A DNA stretch of 64,000 bases from Streptomyces sp. NBC_01304 (GCF_035975855.1 NZ_CP109055.1:5456001-5520000), one strand, 5' to 3'. Shown: positions 16,922 through 27,089, numbered from the stretch's first letter. The notes: generated by a model from the sequence alone, not told the origin. A program made the numbers and translations.

Positions 16922-17608
16922 CTACTGCTCGAAGCGGTACCCCATGCCCGGCTCCGTGATCAGGTACCGGGGATGGGAGGGGTCGGCTTCGAGCTTGCGT
17001 CTCAACTGGGCCATGTAGACCCGGAGATAGTTCGTACGGTTGCCGTGGCTGGTGCCCCAGACCTCCTGCAGCAGGCGTTTCTGGCTGATGAGGCGGCCCG
17101 GGTTGCAGATCAGGATTTCCAACAGGTGCCACTCGGTCGGCGTGAGCCGGATGTCCCGGCCGGCCCGCCTGGCCTTCTTGGCGACGAGGTCGACGGTGAA
17201 CTCGTCCGTGGTCACCAGCGTCGCGCCGATCCGCGCGGGCGGCCCGTCGTCCGTACGGCGGACCGCCGCGCGCAGTCTGGCGAGGAGCTCGTCCATGCTG
17301 AACGGCTTGGTGATGTAGTCATCCGCACCCGCGTCCAGGGCCTCGACCTTCTCCTCGGACGCGCGCCGCGCGGAGAGCACCAGGATCGGCACCCGGGTCC
17401 AGCCGCGCAGACCCTTGATGACGTCGACGCCGTCCATGTCGGGCAGGCCCAAGTCCAGCACCACGACGTCGGGTTGGCGGGCGGCGGCGATCCTGAGGGC
17501 CGTGGCCCCGTCCGGTGCGGCGTCCACCCCGTACTTCCGCACCTGCATGTTGATCACGAGGGCCCGCACGAGCTGCGGGTCGTCCTCGACGACGAGTACC
17601 CGTGTCAT
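16922..17608 (-). CDS. kdpE: Response regulator KdpE
   Basis: 228 aa, OmpR/PhoB type. The receiver domain has the acidic pair EDD at 8-10, phospho-acceptor Asp52 in VVLDLGLPDMDG and Lys in the TKPFSMDELLARL segment. The C-terminal winged helix includes RDIRLTPTEWHLLEIL and the recognition region TNYLRVYMAQLRRKLE. It activates the kdp operon. It lies downstream of kdpC in the same direction, across an 88-bp gap. Confidence 0.95.
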   Translation of the reverse strand: MTRVLVVEDDPQLVRALVINMQVRKYGVDAAPDGATALRIAAARQPDVVVLDLGLPDMDGVDVIKGLRGWTRVPILVLSARRASEEKVEALDAGADDYITKPFSMDELLARLRAAVRRTDDGPPARIGATLVTTDEFTVDLVAKKARRAGRDIRLTPTEWHLLEILICNPGRLISQKRLLQEVWGTSHGNRTNYLRVYMAQLRRKLEADPSHPRYLITEPGMGYRFEQ

Positions 17609-17696
17609 CTCTCCACCGCCCGCACCCGCGTCATCCCGCCACCACCCGCATCCACGTCATCCCCGCACCACCCGCACCCGCGTAACCGGTGTGTCA
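17609..17696. repeat. Degenerate CACCCGC-rich repeats between kdpC and kdpE
   Basis: The 88-bp spacer consists largely of imperfect units such as CCACCCGCACCCGCGTCATCC. It may contain a separate kdpED promoter, but none is obvious. Confidence 0.5.
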
Positions 17697-18368
17697 TCAG
17701 CCCTTCCCGGTCAGCTGCTTCAGCGCGATGTTGAGCTTCAGGACGTTCACCGTGGGCTCCCCCATGAAGCCCAGGATCCGGCCGTCGGTGTGCTCCTTGA
17801 CGAGCTTCTCGACCTGCGCGACGGAGAGGCCGTTCTTCTCCGCGATCCGGTGCACCTGGATCCGTGCGTACGTAGGTGAGATGTCCGGGTCGAGACCCGA
17901 TCCGGAGGACGTGACGGCCTCGGCCGGGACCTCGGAGGGCTTGACCGTGTAGCCGTTCACCGAGTTGTCCTTGATGACGGCCTTCTTGGCGTCGTCGATC
18001 GCCTTGATCAACTCGGTGTTGTTCCCGGCCTTGTTGGTGGCACCGGAGAGGAGGAGCTTGTACTGCGTGTTCACCGCGTTGGCGCCGAGCCCGTTGGAAG
18101 GCCGCGGCTGGAACCACTTGAGGTCCGCGGCCGGGGTCTCCTCGCCCTTCTTCAGCGGCAGGTTGTACGTCTGGCCGATGAGCTCGGAGCCGACGACCTT
18201 GCCCTGTGCGTCCTTGACCTCGGACCCGTTGGCCTTGTTGCCGAAGGCGGCCTGCGCGATCCCGGTCACGGCGAGCGGATAGATGACGCCGCACAGGACG
18301 GTCAGGACGAGCAGGGCACGGAGACCCGCTCCCATCAACCGGGCGGTGTTTCCTACGGAGTTGTTCAT
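17697..18368 (-). CDS. kdpC: Potassium-transporting ATPase subunit C
   Basis: 223 aa. One N-terminal transmembrane helix (about residues 13-37) precedes an extracytoplasmic domain with conserved KdpC features (FQPRPSNGLGANAVNT; SGSGLDPDISPTYARIQVHR; GEPTVNVLKLNIAL). It assembles and stabilises the KdpFABC pump. Starts 9 bp after kdpB. Confidence 0.96.
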   Translation of the reverse strand: MNNSVGNTARLMGAGLRALLVLTVLCGVIYPLAVTGIAQAAFGNKANGSEVKDAQGKVVGSELIGQTYNLPLKKGEETPAADLKWFQPRPSNGLGANAVNTQYKLLLSGATNKAGNNTELIKAIDDAKKAVIKDNSVNGYTVKPSEVPAEAVTSSGSGLDPDISPTYARIQVHRIAEKNGLSVAQVEKLVKEHTDGRILGFMGEPTVNVLKLNIALKQLTGKG

Positions 18369-18377
18369 GATGCGCCT

Positions 18378-20483
18378 CTACCGGATCCCGGGAATGAGCG
18401 AGATGAGCATGTCGATGAGCTTGATGCCGATGAACGGCGCGACCAGACCGCCGAGGCCGTAGATCCCGAGGTTGCGGCGCAGCAGCTTGTCCGCGCTCAC
18501 CGGCCGGTACTGGACGCCCTTCAGGGCCAGCGGGACCAGGGCGATGATGATCAGCGCGTTGAAGACGACGGCCGACAGGATCGCGGTCTGCGAGCTGTGC
18601 AGGCTCATGATGTCGAGCTTGTCTAGGCCCGGGTACAGGCCCGCGAAGAGCGCCGGGATGATCGCGAAGTACTTGGCGACGTCGTTGGCGATGGAGAAGG
18701 TCGTCAACGCGCCCCGTGTGATGAGGAGTTGCTTGCCGATCTCGACGATCTCGATGAGCTTGGTCGGGTTGGAGTCGAGGTCGACCATGTTCCCGGCTTC
18801 CTTGGCTGCGGAAGTACCGGTGTTCATGGCGACGCCCACGTCGGCCTGCGCGAGGGCGGGCGCGTCGTTGGTGCCGTCGCCCGTCATCGCGACCAGCTTG
18901 CCGCCGGCCTGCTCGCGCTTGATCAGGGCCATCTTGTCCTCGGGAGTGGCCTCCGCGAGAAAGTCGTCGACGCCCGCCTCCTCGGCGATCGCCTTCGCCG
19001 TCAGCGGGTTGTCACCCGTGATCATCACGGTCTTGATGCCCATGCGGCGCAGTTCGTCGAACCGCTCCCGCATCCCGTCCTTCACCACGTCCTTGAGGTG
19101 GATGACGCCCAGGACGCGGGCCCCGTCGGTGTCGTCGACCGCCACGAGCAGCGGCGTACCGCCCGCCTGGGAGATCTTGTCGGTGAGCGTCTGCGCCTCC
19201 TCGGAGACGGAGCCGCCACGCTCCTTGACCCAGGCGACGACCGAGCCGGTCGCGCCCTTGCGGACCATGCGCCCGTCCACGTCCACGCCCGACATGCGGG
19301 TCTGGGCCGTGAACTCGATCCAGGTCGCGTGCGTCAACTCACCCTGGTGGCGCTCGCGCAGGCCGTACTTCTCCTTCGCCAGAACGACGATCGAGCGGCC
19401 CTCCGGCGTCTCGTCGGCCAGCGAGGACAGCTGGGCCGCATCGGCGACCTCGGCCTCCGTCGTCCCCCGTACCGGCACGAACTCCGAAGCCTGACGGTTG
19501 CCGAGCGTGATGGTTCCGGTCTTGTCGAGGAGGAGGGTCGATACGTCGCCTGCCGCCTCAACTGCCCTTCCGGACATGGCCAGTACGTTGCGCTGCACGA
19601 GCCGGTCCATGCCCGCGATGCCGATCGCCGAGAGCAGTGCCCCGATCGTCGTCGGGATCAGGCAGACCAGCAGAGCGACGAGCACGATCATCGACTGCCC
19701 CTCGCCCGCGAACGTCGCGAACGGCTGCAGGGTGACCACGGCGAGCAGGAAGACGATCGTCAGCGAGGCGAGCAGGATGTTGAGCGCGATCTCGTTGGGC
19801 GTCTTCTGCCGGGCGGCGCCCTCGACCAGGTTGATCATGCGGTCGATGAAGGTCTCGCCCGGCTTCGTCGTGATCTTGATGACGATGCGGTCGGAGAGGA
19901 CCTTCGTGCCACCGGTGACGGCCGAGCGGTCACCGCCGGACTCCCGGATGACCGGCGCCGATTCACCGGTGATCGCGGACTCGTCGACGGAAGCGACCCC
20001 CTCGACGACATCACCGTCGCCGGGGATGATGTCGCCCGCCTCGCACACCACCCGGTCCCCGATGGTGAGTGCGGTGCCGGGGACCTGCTCCTCGCTCGTG
20101 CCGTCCTTGGACAGCCGCCGGGCGACGGTGTCGGTCTTGGCCTTGCGCAGGGTGTCCGCCTGCGCCTTGCCCCGGCCCTCCGCCACGGCCTCCGCGAGGT
20201 TCGCGAAGACGACGGTCAGCCACAGCCAGGCGGTGATCGCCCAGCCGAACCAGTCGCCCGGGTCCTTGACGGCGAAGACCGTGGTCAGCACGGACCCGAT
20301 CAACACCACGAACATCACCGGGGACTTGACCATCACCCGCGGATCGAGCTTGCGCAGCGCGTCCGGCAGCGACTTGACCAGGGCCTTGGGGTCGAAGATC
20401 CCGCCGCCGACCTTGCCCTTGGAGGGGGAGTTACCGCCGGGCACGTCGCTGTGCGGTGCCCGGGAGGGAGTGATGGTGCTCAT
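18378..20483 (-). CDS. kdpB: Potassium-transporting ATPase ATP-binding subunit B
   Basis: 701 aa P-type ATPase from ATG at 20483, overlapping the kdpA stop (ATGA). It has the phosphorylation motif DKTGT with Asp320, the actuator motif [26 protein letters not shown] in the P-domain and the usual membrane segments. It hydrolyses ATP to drive potassium uptake through KdpA. The N-terminal 40 residues are Ser/Pro/Gly-rich and variable. Confidence 0.97.
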   Translation of the reverse strand: MSTITPSRAPHSDVPGGNSPSKGKVGGGIFDPKALVKSLPDALRKLDPRVMVKSPVMFVVLIGSVLTTVFAVKDPGDWFGWAITAWLWLTVVFANLAEAVAEGRGKAQADTLRKAKTDTVARRLSKDGTSEEQVPGTALTIGDRVVCEAGDIIPGDGDVVEGVASVDESAITGESAPVIRESGGDRSAVTGGTKVLSDRIVIKITTKPGETFIDRMINLVEGAARQKTPNEIALNILLASLTIVFLLAVVTLQPFATFAGEGQSMIVLVALLVCLIPTTIGALLSAIGIAGMDRLVQRNVLAMSGRAVEAAGDVSTLLLDKTGTITLGNRQASEFVPVRGTTEAEVADAAQLSSLADETPEGRSIVVLAKEKYGLRERHQGELTHATWIEFTAQTRMSGVDVDGRMVRKGATGSVVAWVKERGGSVSEEAQTLTDKISQAGGTPLLVAVDDTDGARVLGVIHLKDVVKDGMRERFDELRRMGIKTVMITGDNPLTAKAIAEEAGVDDFLAEATPEDKMALIKREQAGGKLVAMTGDGTNDAPALAQADVGVAMNTGTSAAKEAGNMVDLDSNPTKLIEIVEIGKQLLITRGALTTFSIANDVAKYFAIIPALFAGLYPGLDKLDIMSLHSSQTAILSAVVFNALIIIALVPLALKGVQYRPVSADKLLRRNLGIYGLGGLVAPFIGIKLIDMLISLIPGIR

Positions 20484-22168
20484 GACGCGAGCCCTTCGGC
20501 GAGCGGACCCAGCGCCAGGGCCGGGAAGTAGGTCAGACCGGTGACGATCAGGATCGTGCCGACCAACAGGCCGGTGAACAGGGGCTTTTCCGTACGCAGC
20601 GTCCCCGCGGTGGCCGGCACCGGCTTCTGCTCGGCGAGCGAGCCGGCCAGGGCCAGCACGAACACCATCGGCAGGAAGCGGCCGAGCAGCATCGCGAGGC
20701 CGATCGTGGTGTTGTACCAGGGGGTGTCGGCGTTCAGGCCGGCGAAGGCCGAGCCGTTGTTGTTGGCGCCCGAGGTGTAGGCGTACAGGATCTCGGAGAA
20801 GCCGTGGGCGTGCGAACCGCCGACCGCGTTCGCCGCCGTGTTGGTGATCGACTCCGGGGGCTGCTTCAGGGCGACCGCGGCCGCGGTGAAGCCGAGCACC
20901 AGGACCGGCGTGATCAGGATGTAGCAGGCGGCGAACTTGATCTCGCGGGTGCCGATCTTCTTGCCCAGGTACTCGGGCGTACGGCCCACCATCAGTCCGG
21001 CGATGAACACCGCGATGATCGCCATGATCAGCATGCCGTAGAGGCCGGAGCCCACACCGCCGGGCGCGATCTCGCCGAGCTGCATGCCCAGCATGTTGAG
21101 GCCGCCGCCGAGACCGGTGTTGGAGGAGTGGAAGGAGTTGACCGCGCCGGTCGAGGTCAGCGTGGTGGCGACCGAGAAGATCGCGGACGCGCCGATGCCG
21201 AAGCGGGTCTCCTTGCCCTCCATCGCGCCGCCCGCGAGGTCGAACGCCGGGCCGTGGTGGGCGAATTCGGTCCACATCATGAGGGCCGTGAAGCCGATCC
21301 AGATGGTGACCATCGTGGCGAGGATCGCGTAACCCTGCTTGAGGTTGCCGACCATCCGGCCGAAGGTCCGCGTGATCGCGAACGGGATCAGCAGGATCAG
21401 GAAGATCTCGAAGAGGTTGGAGAAGGCGTTCGGGTTCTCCAAGGGGTGGGCGCTGTTGGCGTTGAAGTAGCCGCCGCCGTTGGTGCCCAGCTCCTTGATG
21501 ACCTCCTGCGAGGCGACCGCGCCGCCGTTCCACTGCTGGTGGCCGCCCACGAACTGGCCGACCTCGTGGATGCCGGAGAAGTTCTGGATGGCGCCACAGG
21601 CGACCAGGACCACCGCGCCGATGACCGACAGCGGCAGCAGGATGCGTACGGTGCCGCGCACCAGGTCGGCCCAGAAGTTGCCGAGCTCACCGGTGCGGGA
21701 CCGGGCGAAACCGCGTACGAGCGCGACCGCCACGGCGATCCCCACGGCCGCCGAGACGAAGTTCTGCACCGCGAGGCCGCCGGTCTGCACGAGGTGGCCC
21801 ATGGCCTGCTCACCCGCGTACGACTGCCAGTTGGTGTTGGAGACGAAGGACGCGGCGGTGTTGAACGCCTGGTCCGGGTCGATCGCCTTGAAGCCGAGCG
21901 AGCCGGGCAGGTGCGGCTGGAGCCGCATCAGTCCGTAGAGGAACAGGACGCTCGCCAGCGAGAAGACGAGGACGCCGCGCAGATAGGCGGGCCAGCGCAT
22001 CTCGGCGTCGGGGTTGGCGCCGATGGCCTTGTAGATCCACTTCTCGAAGCGCAGGTGCTTCTTCGACTCGTAGACCTTGGCCATGTAGTCGCCAAGCGGT
22101 CGGTATGCGAGGGCCAGCGCCGCCATCAGGGCGAGCAGCTGGAGCACACCGGCAAGTACGGGACTCAT
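20480..22168 (-). CDS. kdpA: Potassium-transporting ATPase subunit A
   Basis: 562 aa, about ten membrane helices. The four pore-loop repeats of the SKT superfamily are visible, including [50 protein letters not shown] and [20 protein letters not shown]. It is the potassium-binding channel subunit. Starts 8 bp after kdpF and overlaps kdpB by 4 bp. Confidence 0.97.
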   Translation of the reverse strand: MSPVLAGVLQLLALMAALALAYRPLGDYMAKVYESKKHLRFEKWIYKAIGANPDAEMRWPAYLRGVLVFSLASVLFLYGLMRLQPHLPGSLGFKAIDPDQAFNTAASFVSNTNWQSYAGEQAMGHLVQTGGLAVQNFVSAAVGIAVAVALVRGFARSRTGELGNFWADLVRGTVRILLPLSVIGAVVLVACGAIQNFSGIHEVGQFVGGHQQWNGGAVASQEVIKELGTNGGGYFNANSAHPLENPNAFSNLFEIFLILLIPFAITRTFGRMVGNLKQGYAILATMVTIWIGFTALMMWTEFAHHGPAFDLAGGAMEGKETRFGIGASAIFSVATTLTSTGAVNSFHSSNTGLGGGLNMLGMQLGEIAPGGVGSGLYGMLIMAIIAVFIAGLMVGRTPEYLGKKIGTREIKFAACYILITPVLVLGFTAAAVALKQPPESITNTAANAVGGSHAHGFSEILYAYTSGANNNGSAFAGLNADTPWYNTTIGLAMLLGRFLPMVFVLALAGSLAEQKPVPATAGTLRTEKPLFTGLLVGTILIVTGLTYFPALALGPLAEGLAS

Positions 22169-22176
22169 ATCCGGGC

Positions 22177-22266
22177 TCAGAACCTCTCCGGCTTGACGAG
22201 GGCGAGGACCAGGTAACCGAGGAGGGCGACGGCCACGACGAGACCGACGATGTTTTCGGCACTCAC
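22177..22266 (-). CDS. kdpF: KdpF small membrane subunit
   Basis: 29 aa from GTG at 22266, with the G-rich GGGGGTGG upstream. It is one transmembrane helix ending [11 protein letters not shown], the conserved KdpF C-terminus. It stabilises the KdpABC complex. The start overlaps the stop of the 27-aa peptide upstream (GTGA), which predicts translational coupling. Confidence 0.88.
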   Translation of the reverse strand: MSAENIVGLVVAVALLGYLVLALVKPERF

Positions 22267-22346
22267 AGCTTTGCCACCCCCTTGGCGATGAGAGCCACCA
22301 GCGCGAATACCGCGATCGTGGTGACTACGAAGGCCACATCGGCCAT
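22263..22346 (-). CDS. 27-aa membrane peptide leading the kdp operon
   Basis: 27 aa from ATG at 22346, with AGGAG six bases upstream. It starts [20 protein letters not shown] and ends with Lys-containing KGVAKL, so it is almost entirely one transmembrane helix with a positive C-terminus. It overlaps kdpF by 4 bp. It looks like a second KdpF-sized subunit, or a leader peptide controlling kdpF translation. No function known to me. Confidence 0.75.
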   Translation of the reverse strand: MADVAFVVTTIAVFALVALIAKGVAKL

Positions 22347-22466
22347 CGCGAGCTCCTGAATGAGATGCGGGAACTGAACGGACTTCTTGAGGAGAACCCG
22401 TGTTTCGCCGCCCACAGCACGCGTTGACACCTCCCATACGCGGACGGACCCGGCCTTGACGGATCT

Positions 22467-24317
22467 CTAACGGGACCCCGGCAGCCGGAAGCGCAGCCGG
22501 CAGATCACCGCGTCCGTGTCCCGCCGCACCGCGTGCGCGACGACCGCGCCGCGCTGGTTCTGCAGCATCCGCTGCCACAGCCGGGCCGGCTCGACCTCGG
22601 GGATCAGGACGGTGACGCGGGTGCCCGGGTGGTAGTCGTGGATCTTCCGTACGTACGCGGCCACCGGACGCCCCACCGTGCGGTGCGCGGACTTCAGCTC
22701 GACGAGGTCGACGCCCGGATTCCACAGCTCCCAGTCGCGGCGCAGGGCGGCGGCCGCCGCGCGGTCCTCGGCCTCCAGGTGGCTGACGGTGACGGCCCGC
22801 ACCTCGTCGCCGAGCGAGACGGCCGCGTTCAGGGCCTCGCAGGTCAGCTTGGACAGGCCCGACACGGGCACGATCACCAACGACCGCTCCCGGTGCGGGA
22901 CTTCGGGCACCCGGCCGATGCCGAGCCGCTCACCGAGCCGCGCGTACGCCCGCTGCACGGCCTCGAAGGCCGCGACCAGGACGGGCAGGGCGACCACGAT
23001 CAGCCAGGCCCCGTCGTGAAACTTGGTGGCGGTGACGACGACGGCGCTGACCCCGGTGAGGAGCGCCCCGAGGCCGTTGAGCAGCGCCTTGCCGAGCCAC
23101 CTCGGGCCGCGCTCACGGCGCCAGTGGAGCACCATCCCGGTCTGGGCGAGGGTGAAGCCGACGAAGACGCCGATCGCGAAGAGCGGCACGAGGGTGTTGG
23201 TGTCGCCGCCGGAGAAGAGGAGCAGGGCGGCGGAGACGGCGGCGAGGGCGAGGACGCCGTGCCGGTGGACCTGGCGGTCGGCCTTGAGGGCGAAGACGTG
23301 CGGCAGGTAGTTGTCGCGGGCGAGCAGTTTCAGCAGGACCGGGAGGCCGCCGAAGGACGTGTTCGCGGACAGGGCGAGCAGGATCATCGTGGCGAACTGG
23401 ATGACGTAGAAAGCCCAGTTGTGCCCGAGCGAGGCGTCCGCGAGCTGCGCGAGGACGGTCACGCCCTCGACCGGCTGCAGGCCGAAGCGGGAGATCAGCA
23501 CCGCGAGGCCGATCAGCATCACCCCGAGGATCGCGCCGAGCGCGACCTCCGCGTGCTGGGCCCGTTTGGCGCGCGGCGTACGGAAGTTGGGGACGGCGTT
23601 GGCGATGGCCTCGACACCGGTGAGCGCGGAGCAGCCGGAGGCGAAGGCCTTCAGCAGAAGCAGGGCGCCGACGGTGGTGGCGTTGTCGCCGAGTACGGAG
23701 GCGTGGCCCTCGGCGGCGGCCGTCGAGACCGGGCCGTCCCGGAAGAGGCCGACGACTATCAGCGTGAGGATCGCGACGACGAAGACGGCCGTCGGCACGA
23801 TGAAGGCCTTCGCCGACTCGACGATGCCGCGCAGATTCACGGCCGTGACGAGGACGAGGACGCCCAGGCAGATGACCAGGCGGTCCCCGTACAGCTCGGG
23901 AAAGGCCGAGGTCAGCGCGGCGACTCCGGCGGTGACGGCCACCGCGACGTTCAGTACGTAGTCCAGGACGAGCGAGGCCGCGGCGACCAGGCCGGTGCGC
24001 CTGCCGAGGTACGTCCTGGCCACGGCGTAGGAGCCGCCGCCGTCCGGGAAGGCGGCGATCACCTGCCGGTAGGAGGCGACGAGGACCGCGAGCAGGGCGG
24101 CGATGGCGAGGGTGACGGGGAGGGTGAAGCCGAGCCCGTACCCGCCGGCTGCGGCGAGGACGAGCACGATCGCCTCGGGGCCGTAGGCGACGGAGGCCAT
24201 GGCGTCGAGGGAGAGCGCGGCGAGGCCGGTGACGGCGGTGAGGCGGTGGCGTTCGCCGGTATCGGGGGGTTGCTCGGCGGTGAGCGGGGCGGCGGCGCGG
24301 GTGGTCAGGACGGACAT
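22467..24317 (-). CDS. APC-superfamily transporter, KimA-like potassium importer candidate
   Basis: 616 aa. About twelve membrane helices (residues 30-430) follow the APC fold (LDAMASVAYGPEAIV in the first helix; FASGCSALTGVEAIANAVPN). A cytoplasmic C-terminal domain of about 180 residues (RSLVIVPVSGLSKLTCEALN onward) resembles a universal-stress domain. This length and layout match KimA/YdaO potassium transporters, and the kdp operon follows 120 bp downstream on the same strand. Many databases would call it an amino acid permease, so potassium as substrate is inference. Confidence 0.8.
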   Translation of the reverse strand: MSVLTTRAAAPLTAEQPPDTGERHRLTAVTGLAALSLDAMASVAYGPEAIVLVLAAAGGYGLGFTLPVTLAIAALLAVLVASYRQVIAAFPDGGGSYAVARTYLGRRTGLVAAASLVLDYVLNVAVAVTAGVAALTSAFPELYGDRLVICLGVLVLVTAVNLRGIVESAKAFIVPTAVFVVAILTLIVVGLFRDGPVSTAAAEGHASVLGDNATTVGALLLLKAFASGCSALTGVEAIANAVPNFRTPRAKRAQHAEVALGAILGVMLIGLAVLISRFGLQPVEGVTVLAQLADASLGHNWAFYVIQFATMILLALSANTSFGGLPVLLKLLARDNYLPHVFALKADRQVHRHGVLALAAVSAALLLFSGGDTNTLVPLFAIGVFVGFTLAQTGMVLHWRRERGPRWLGKALLNGLGALLTGVSAVVVTATKFHDGAWLIVVALPVLVAAFEAVQRAYARLGERLGIGRVPEVPHRERSLVIVPVSGLSKLTCEALNAAVSLGDEVRAVTVSHLEAEDRAAAAALRRDWELWNPGVDLVELKSAHRTVGRPVAAYVRKIHDYHPGTRVTVLIPEVEPARLWQRMLQNQRGAVVAHAVRRDTDAVICRLRFRLPGSR

Positions 24318-24455
24318 GTACGCGTGCTCCTCCGGGGCAGGGGCGGCAGGTCGCCAGGTCCGCTCAGGTTCCGTCCCTGCCGGTCGCCGCCTGCCTCCGC
24401 GCGTACGTTCCTTGCGCGTTCTTCGCGCCGAACGGGCCGCTCTTCACGGGGCCTT

Positions 24456-24515
24456 GACGCGACTCTGGACGCAACCCGGGACGCGACTCGGGACGCAACC
24501 TGGGACGCAACCCGG
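24456..24515. repeat. 12-bp tandem repeat, 5 copies
   Basis: Five units of the type GACGC(A/G)AC(C/T)C(G/T)G with an exact 12-bp period, in the 231-bp gap between the APC transporter start and the MarR stop. Nothing else is recognisable in this gap. Confidence 0.75.
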
Positions 24516-24548
24516 GTCTGACACGACCGGGGCCACCGGCCCGCCCCG

Positions 24549-25034
24549 TCAGCCCTTCTGACGCACCCGCCGTGCCGCCCGCGGCCCCTCTTCCGCTGTC
24601 TCCAGATGGCCCGCGACCAGCCGGTTCAGCGCCCGCAGCAGCACCACGCGCTCGTCGTCGGGCAGGGCGTCGAGGGCGCTCTGGTGGACGTGGTCGACGA
24701 TCTTCTGGCTCTTCTTGGCGACCTTCGCCCCGTCCTCGGTCACCGCGATGATCCGGGCCCGCCGGTCGGTGCTCGACGGCCTGCGCTCGGCGAGGCCCGC
24801 CTTCTCCAGGGCGTCGACGGTCACCACCATCGTGGTCTTGTCCATGTCCCCGATCTCGGCGAGCTGCGCCTGGGTGCGCTCCTCCTCCAGGGCGTGCACG
24901 AGGACGCAGTGCATGCGCGGGGTCAGCCCGATCTCGCCGAGCCGCGCACTCATCTGGGTCCGCAACACGTGGCTGGTGTGGTCCAGGAGGAAGGACAGGT
25001 CCGGTTCGGTGCGTCGGGGTGCCATGGCTGTCAT
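24549..25034 (-). CDS. MarR family transcriptional regulator
   Basis: 161 aa from ATG at 25034 (MTAMAPRR; a second ATG lies at 25025). The winged helix spans about 50-115: QAQLAEIGDMDKTTMVVTVDALEKAGLAERRPSSTDRRAR, with the typical DRR wing. It is divergent from an MFS exporter, with a perfect palindrome between them, so it most likely represses the exporter and itself. Confidence 0.92.
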   Translation of the reverse strand: MTAMAPRRTEPDLSFLLDHTSHVLRTQMSARLGEIGLTPRMHCVLVHALEEERTQAQLAEIGDMDKTTMVVTVDALEKAGLAERRPSSTDRRARIIAVTEDGAKVAKKSQKIVDHVHQSALDALPDDERVVLLRALNRLVAGHLETAEEGPRAARRVRQKG

Positions 25035-25067
25035 GTCTGCCAGCGTAACCGAACTCCGATCCGTGAA

Positions 25068-25091
25068 AGATAGTCTGCAACGGAACTATCT
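25068..25091. promoter_or_regulatory. MarR operator candidate
   Basis: AGATAGT-N10-ACTATCT, a perfect 7-bp inverted repeat in the 133-bp region between the MarR and MFS genes. This is the AT-rich MarR-type palindrome expected at such a promoter. Confidence 0.7.
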
Positions 25092-25167
25092 GCTACGGTC
25101 TCTCTTGTTGCCCCGACCGGCCCGCCCGCAACGGCCGTTCACCAGGCCCGCCCGACTGGAGAAGCGA

Positions 25168-26655
25168 ATGTCTGCCACCGCCACCGCCGCAGCCCCCCTC
25201 AGCACCGATGCCGAGTCCGCCCCCCTCAGCACCGAAGCCGAATCCGCCCCGGCCCCCACCCGCTCCCGCTGGCTCGCCCTCGGCGTCCTCGCCACCGGGA
25301 TGCTGATGACGGTCCTCGACGGCAGCATCGTCACCGTCGCCATGCCGGCCATCCAGGACGACCTCGGATTCACCCCGACCGGACTGAGCTGGGTCGTCAA
25401 CGCCTACCTCATCGCCTTCGGTTCGCTGCTCCTGCTGGCCGGGCGCCTCGGCGATCTCATCGGCCGCAAACGGATGTTCCTGGCAGGGACGGGGGTGTTC
25501 ACCGGCGCCTCACTCCTCGCCGGAGTCGCCGCATCGCCCGCGGTCCTGATCGCCGCCCGCTTCCTCCAGGGCGTCGGCAGTGCGATGGCCGCCGCCGTCA
25601 GTCTCGGCATCCTGATCACGCTCTTCACCGAACCCCGCGAACGGGCCAAGGCCATCGCGATATTCAGCTTCACCGGCGCGGCCGGCGCCTCGATCGGGCA
25701 GGTCCTCGGCGGCGTACTCACCGAGGCGCTCACCTGGAACTGGATCTTCTTCATCAACCTCCCGATCGGCATCGCGGCCCTGCTCGTCGCCCTCCCCGCC
25801 CTGCCCGGCGACCGCGGCCTCGGCCTGAAGGCCGGCGCGGACGCGCTCGGCGCGCTGCTCGTCACCTCCGGCCTGACGCTCGGCATCTACACGGTGGTCA
25901 AGATCGAGGAGTACGGCGCCACTTCGGCCCACACGCTCGGCCTCGGCTCTCTCGCACTCGCCCTGCTCGCCGGCTTCGTCGTCCGCCAGGCCAAGACGGC
26001 CAACCCCCTGATGCCGCTCCGGATCTTCCGCTCCCGCAGCGTGACCGGCGCGAACGTCGTCCAGATGCTGATGATCGCCGCCCTCTTCTCCTTCCAGGTC
26101 CTCGTCGCGCTCTACCTGCAGAACGTCCTCGGCTACGGCGCCGCCAAGACCGGCCTCGCGATGCTGCCGGCCGCGGTCGTCATCGGCGCGGTCTCCCTGG
26201 GCGTCTCGGCCCGCCTCAACGCCCGCTTCGGCGAGCGCAACGTGCTGCTGGCCGGCCTTGTCCTCCTCGTCGGCGTACTCGGCCTCCTGACCCGACTGCC
26301 CGACCAGGCCGCCCAGGTCAACTACTTCACCGACCTGCTCCCCGTGATGCTCCTCGCCGCCGGCTTCGGCCTGGCGCTGCCCGCCCTGACCTCGCTGGGC
26401 ATGTCCGGCGCGAAGTCCGAGGACGCGGGTCTGGCCTCCGGCCTCTTCAACACGACCCAGCAGATCGGCATGGCCGTCGGCGTCGCGGTCCTCTCCACCC
26501 TTGCCGCCTCCCGCACGGAGTCCCTGACCGAGGCGGGCCGCTCCGCCTCCGAAGCCCTGACCGGCGGATTCCACCTGGCCTTCGGGGTCGGGGCGGGCCT
26601 GATCGTCGCGGCCTTCGCGGTGGCCTTCACGGTCCTTCGGGCGCCGCGCCGCTAG
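25168..26655 (+). CDS. MFS drug/proton antiporter (DHA2/EmrB-QacA type)
   Basis: 495 aa from ATG at 25168, with GGAGAAG five bases upstream. About 14 membrane helices. Motif A-like GRLGDLIGRKRMF lies between helices 2 and 3, motif D-like LDGSIVTVAMPAIQ in helix 1 and an antiporter motif C-like SIGQVLGGVL in helix 5. The N-terminus contains a duplicated segment (LSTDAESAP / LSTEAESAP). It probably exports hydrophobic toxicants and is controlled by the divergent MarR. Confidence 0.92.
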   Translation: MSATATAAAPLSTDAESAPLSTEAESAPAPTRSRWLALGVLATGMLMTVLDGSIVTVAMPAIQDDLGFTPTGLSWVVNAYLIAFGSLLLLAGRLGDLIGRKRMFLAGTGVFTGASLLAGVAASPAVLIAARFLQGVGSAMAAAVSLGILITLFTEPRERAKAIAIFSFTGAAGASIGQVLGGVLTEALTWNWIFFINLPIGIAALLVALPALPGDRGLGLKAGADALGALLVTSGLTLGIYTVVKIEEYGATSAHTLGLGSLALALLAGFVVRQAKTANPLMPLRIFRSRSVTGANVVQMLMIAALFSFQVLVALYLQNVLGYGAAKTGLAMLPAAVVIGAVSLGVSARLNARFGERNVLLAGLVLLVGVLGLLTRLPDQAAQVNYFTDLLPVMLLAAGFGLALPALTSLGMSGAKSEDAGLASGLFNTTQQIGMAVGVAVLSTLAASRTESLTEAGRSASEALTGGFHLAFGVGAGLIVAAFAVAFTVLRAPRR

Positions 26656-27089
26656 TCCTCGCTGAGGGCGTCGCACTCGAACCAGACGGTTTTGCCCGGT
26701 CGGGCAGCGGGGTCGGGGTTCCGGGCGACGCCCCAGCGGTCAGTTACACCCTCGATGAGGAGCAACCCCCGGTTGTTCTCGGTCAGTTCGGAGCCCTCGT
26801 CTGCCGTACGCGGCAGACGGGGGCTCTTGTCGTCGACCTCGACCCGGATCCCCTCGGGGCGGCGGGCGATCAGGATCGTGCAGCGCCTGCCCGGGACATG
26901 CCTTATGACGTTCGAGGCCAGCTCGGTGAGCGCGAGCCCGGCGCCGTCCGTGAGTTCCGGCATGCGCCAGGCGTGCAGGAGCAGACGGAGGATCTGGCGC
27001 AGGTGCCGGGCGGAGTGCGCACCGACGGTGAGGCTCATGCGGTACGAGGGGTCAAGGGGCGGGGCCTGGGCGGGAGTTGGGTGATTCAT
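26652..27089 (-). CDS. GHKL ATP-binding (anti-sigma-like) protein
   Basis: 145 aa. HATPase_c_2 domain: the N-box TELASNVIRH, the G1-like VEVDDKSPRLP and the lid region ENNRGLLLIEGVTDRWG. These RsbW/SpoIIAB-like proteins are abundant in Streptomyces and often sit beside XRE-DUF397 pairs, as here. Its stop overlaps the MFS stop (convergent, TAG/TAG within 4 bp). Kinase activity and partner unknown. Confidence 0.88.
   Translation of the reverse strand: MNHPTPAQAPPLDPSYRMSLTVGAHSARHLRQILRLLLHAWRMPELTDGAGLALTELASNVIRHVPGRRCTILIARRPEGIRVEVDDKSPRLPRTADEGSELTENNRGLLLIEGVTDRWGVARNPDPAARPGKTVWFECDALSED

Noticed and set aside
22347..22466. ydaO/yuaA (c-di-AMP) riboswitch before kdp
   Set aside because: The 120-bp leader is too short and shows none of the conserved helices. 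KdpDE control is the simpler explanation.
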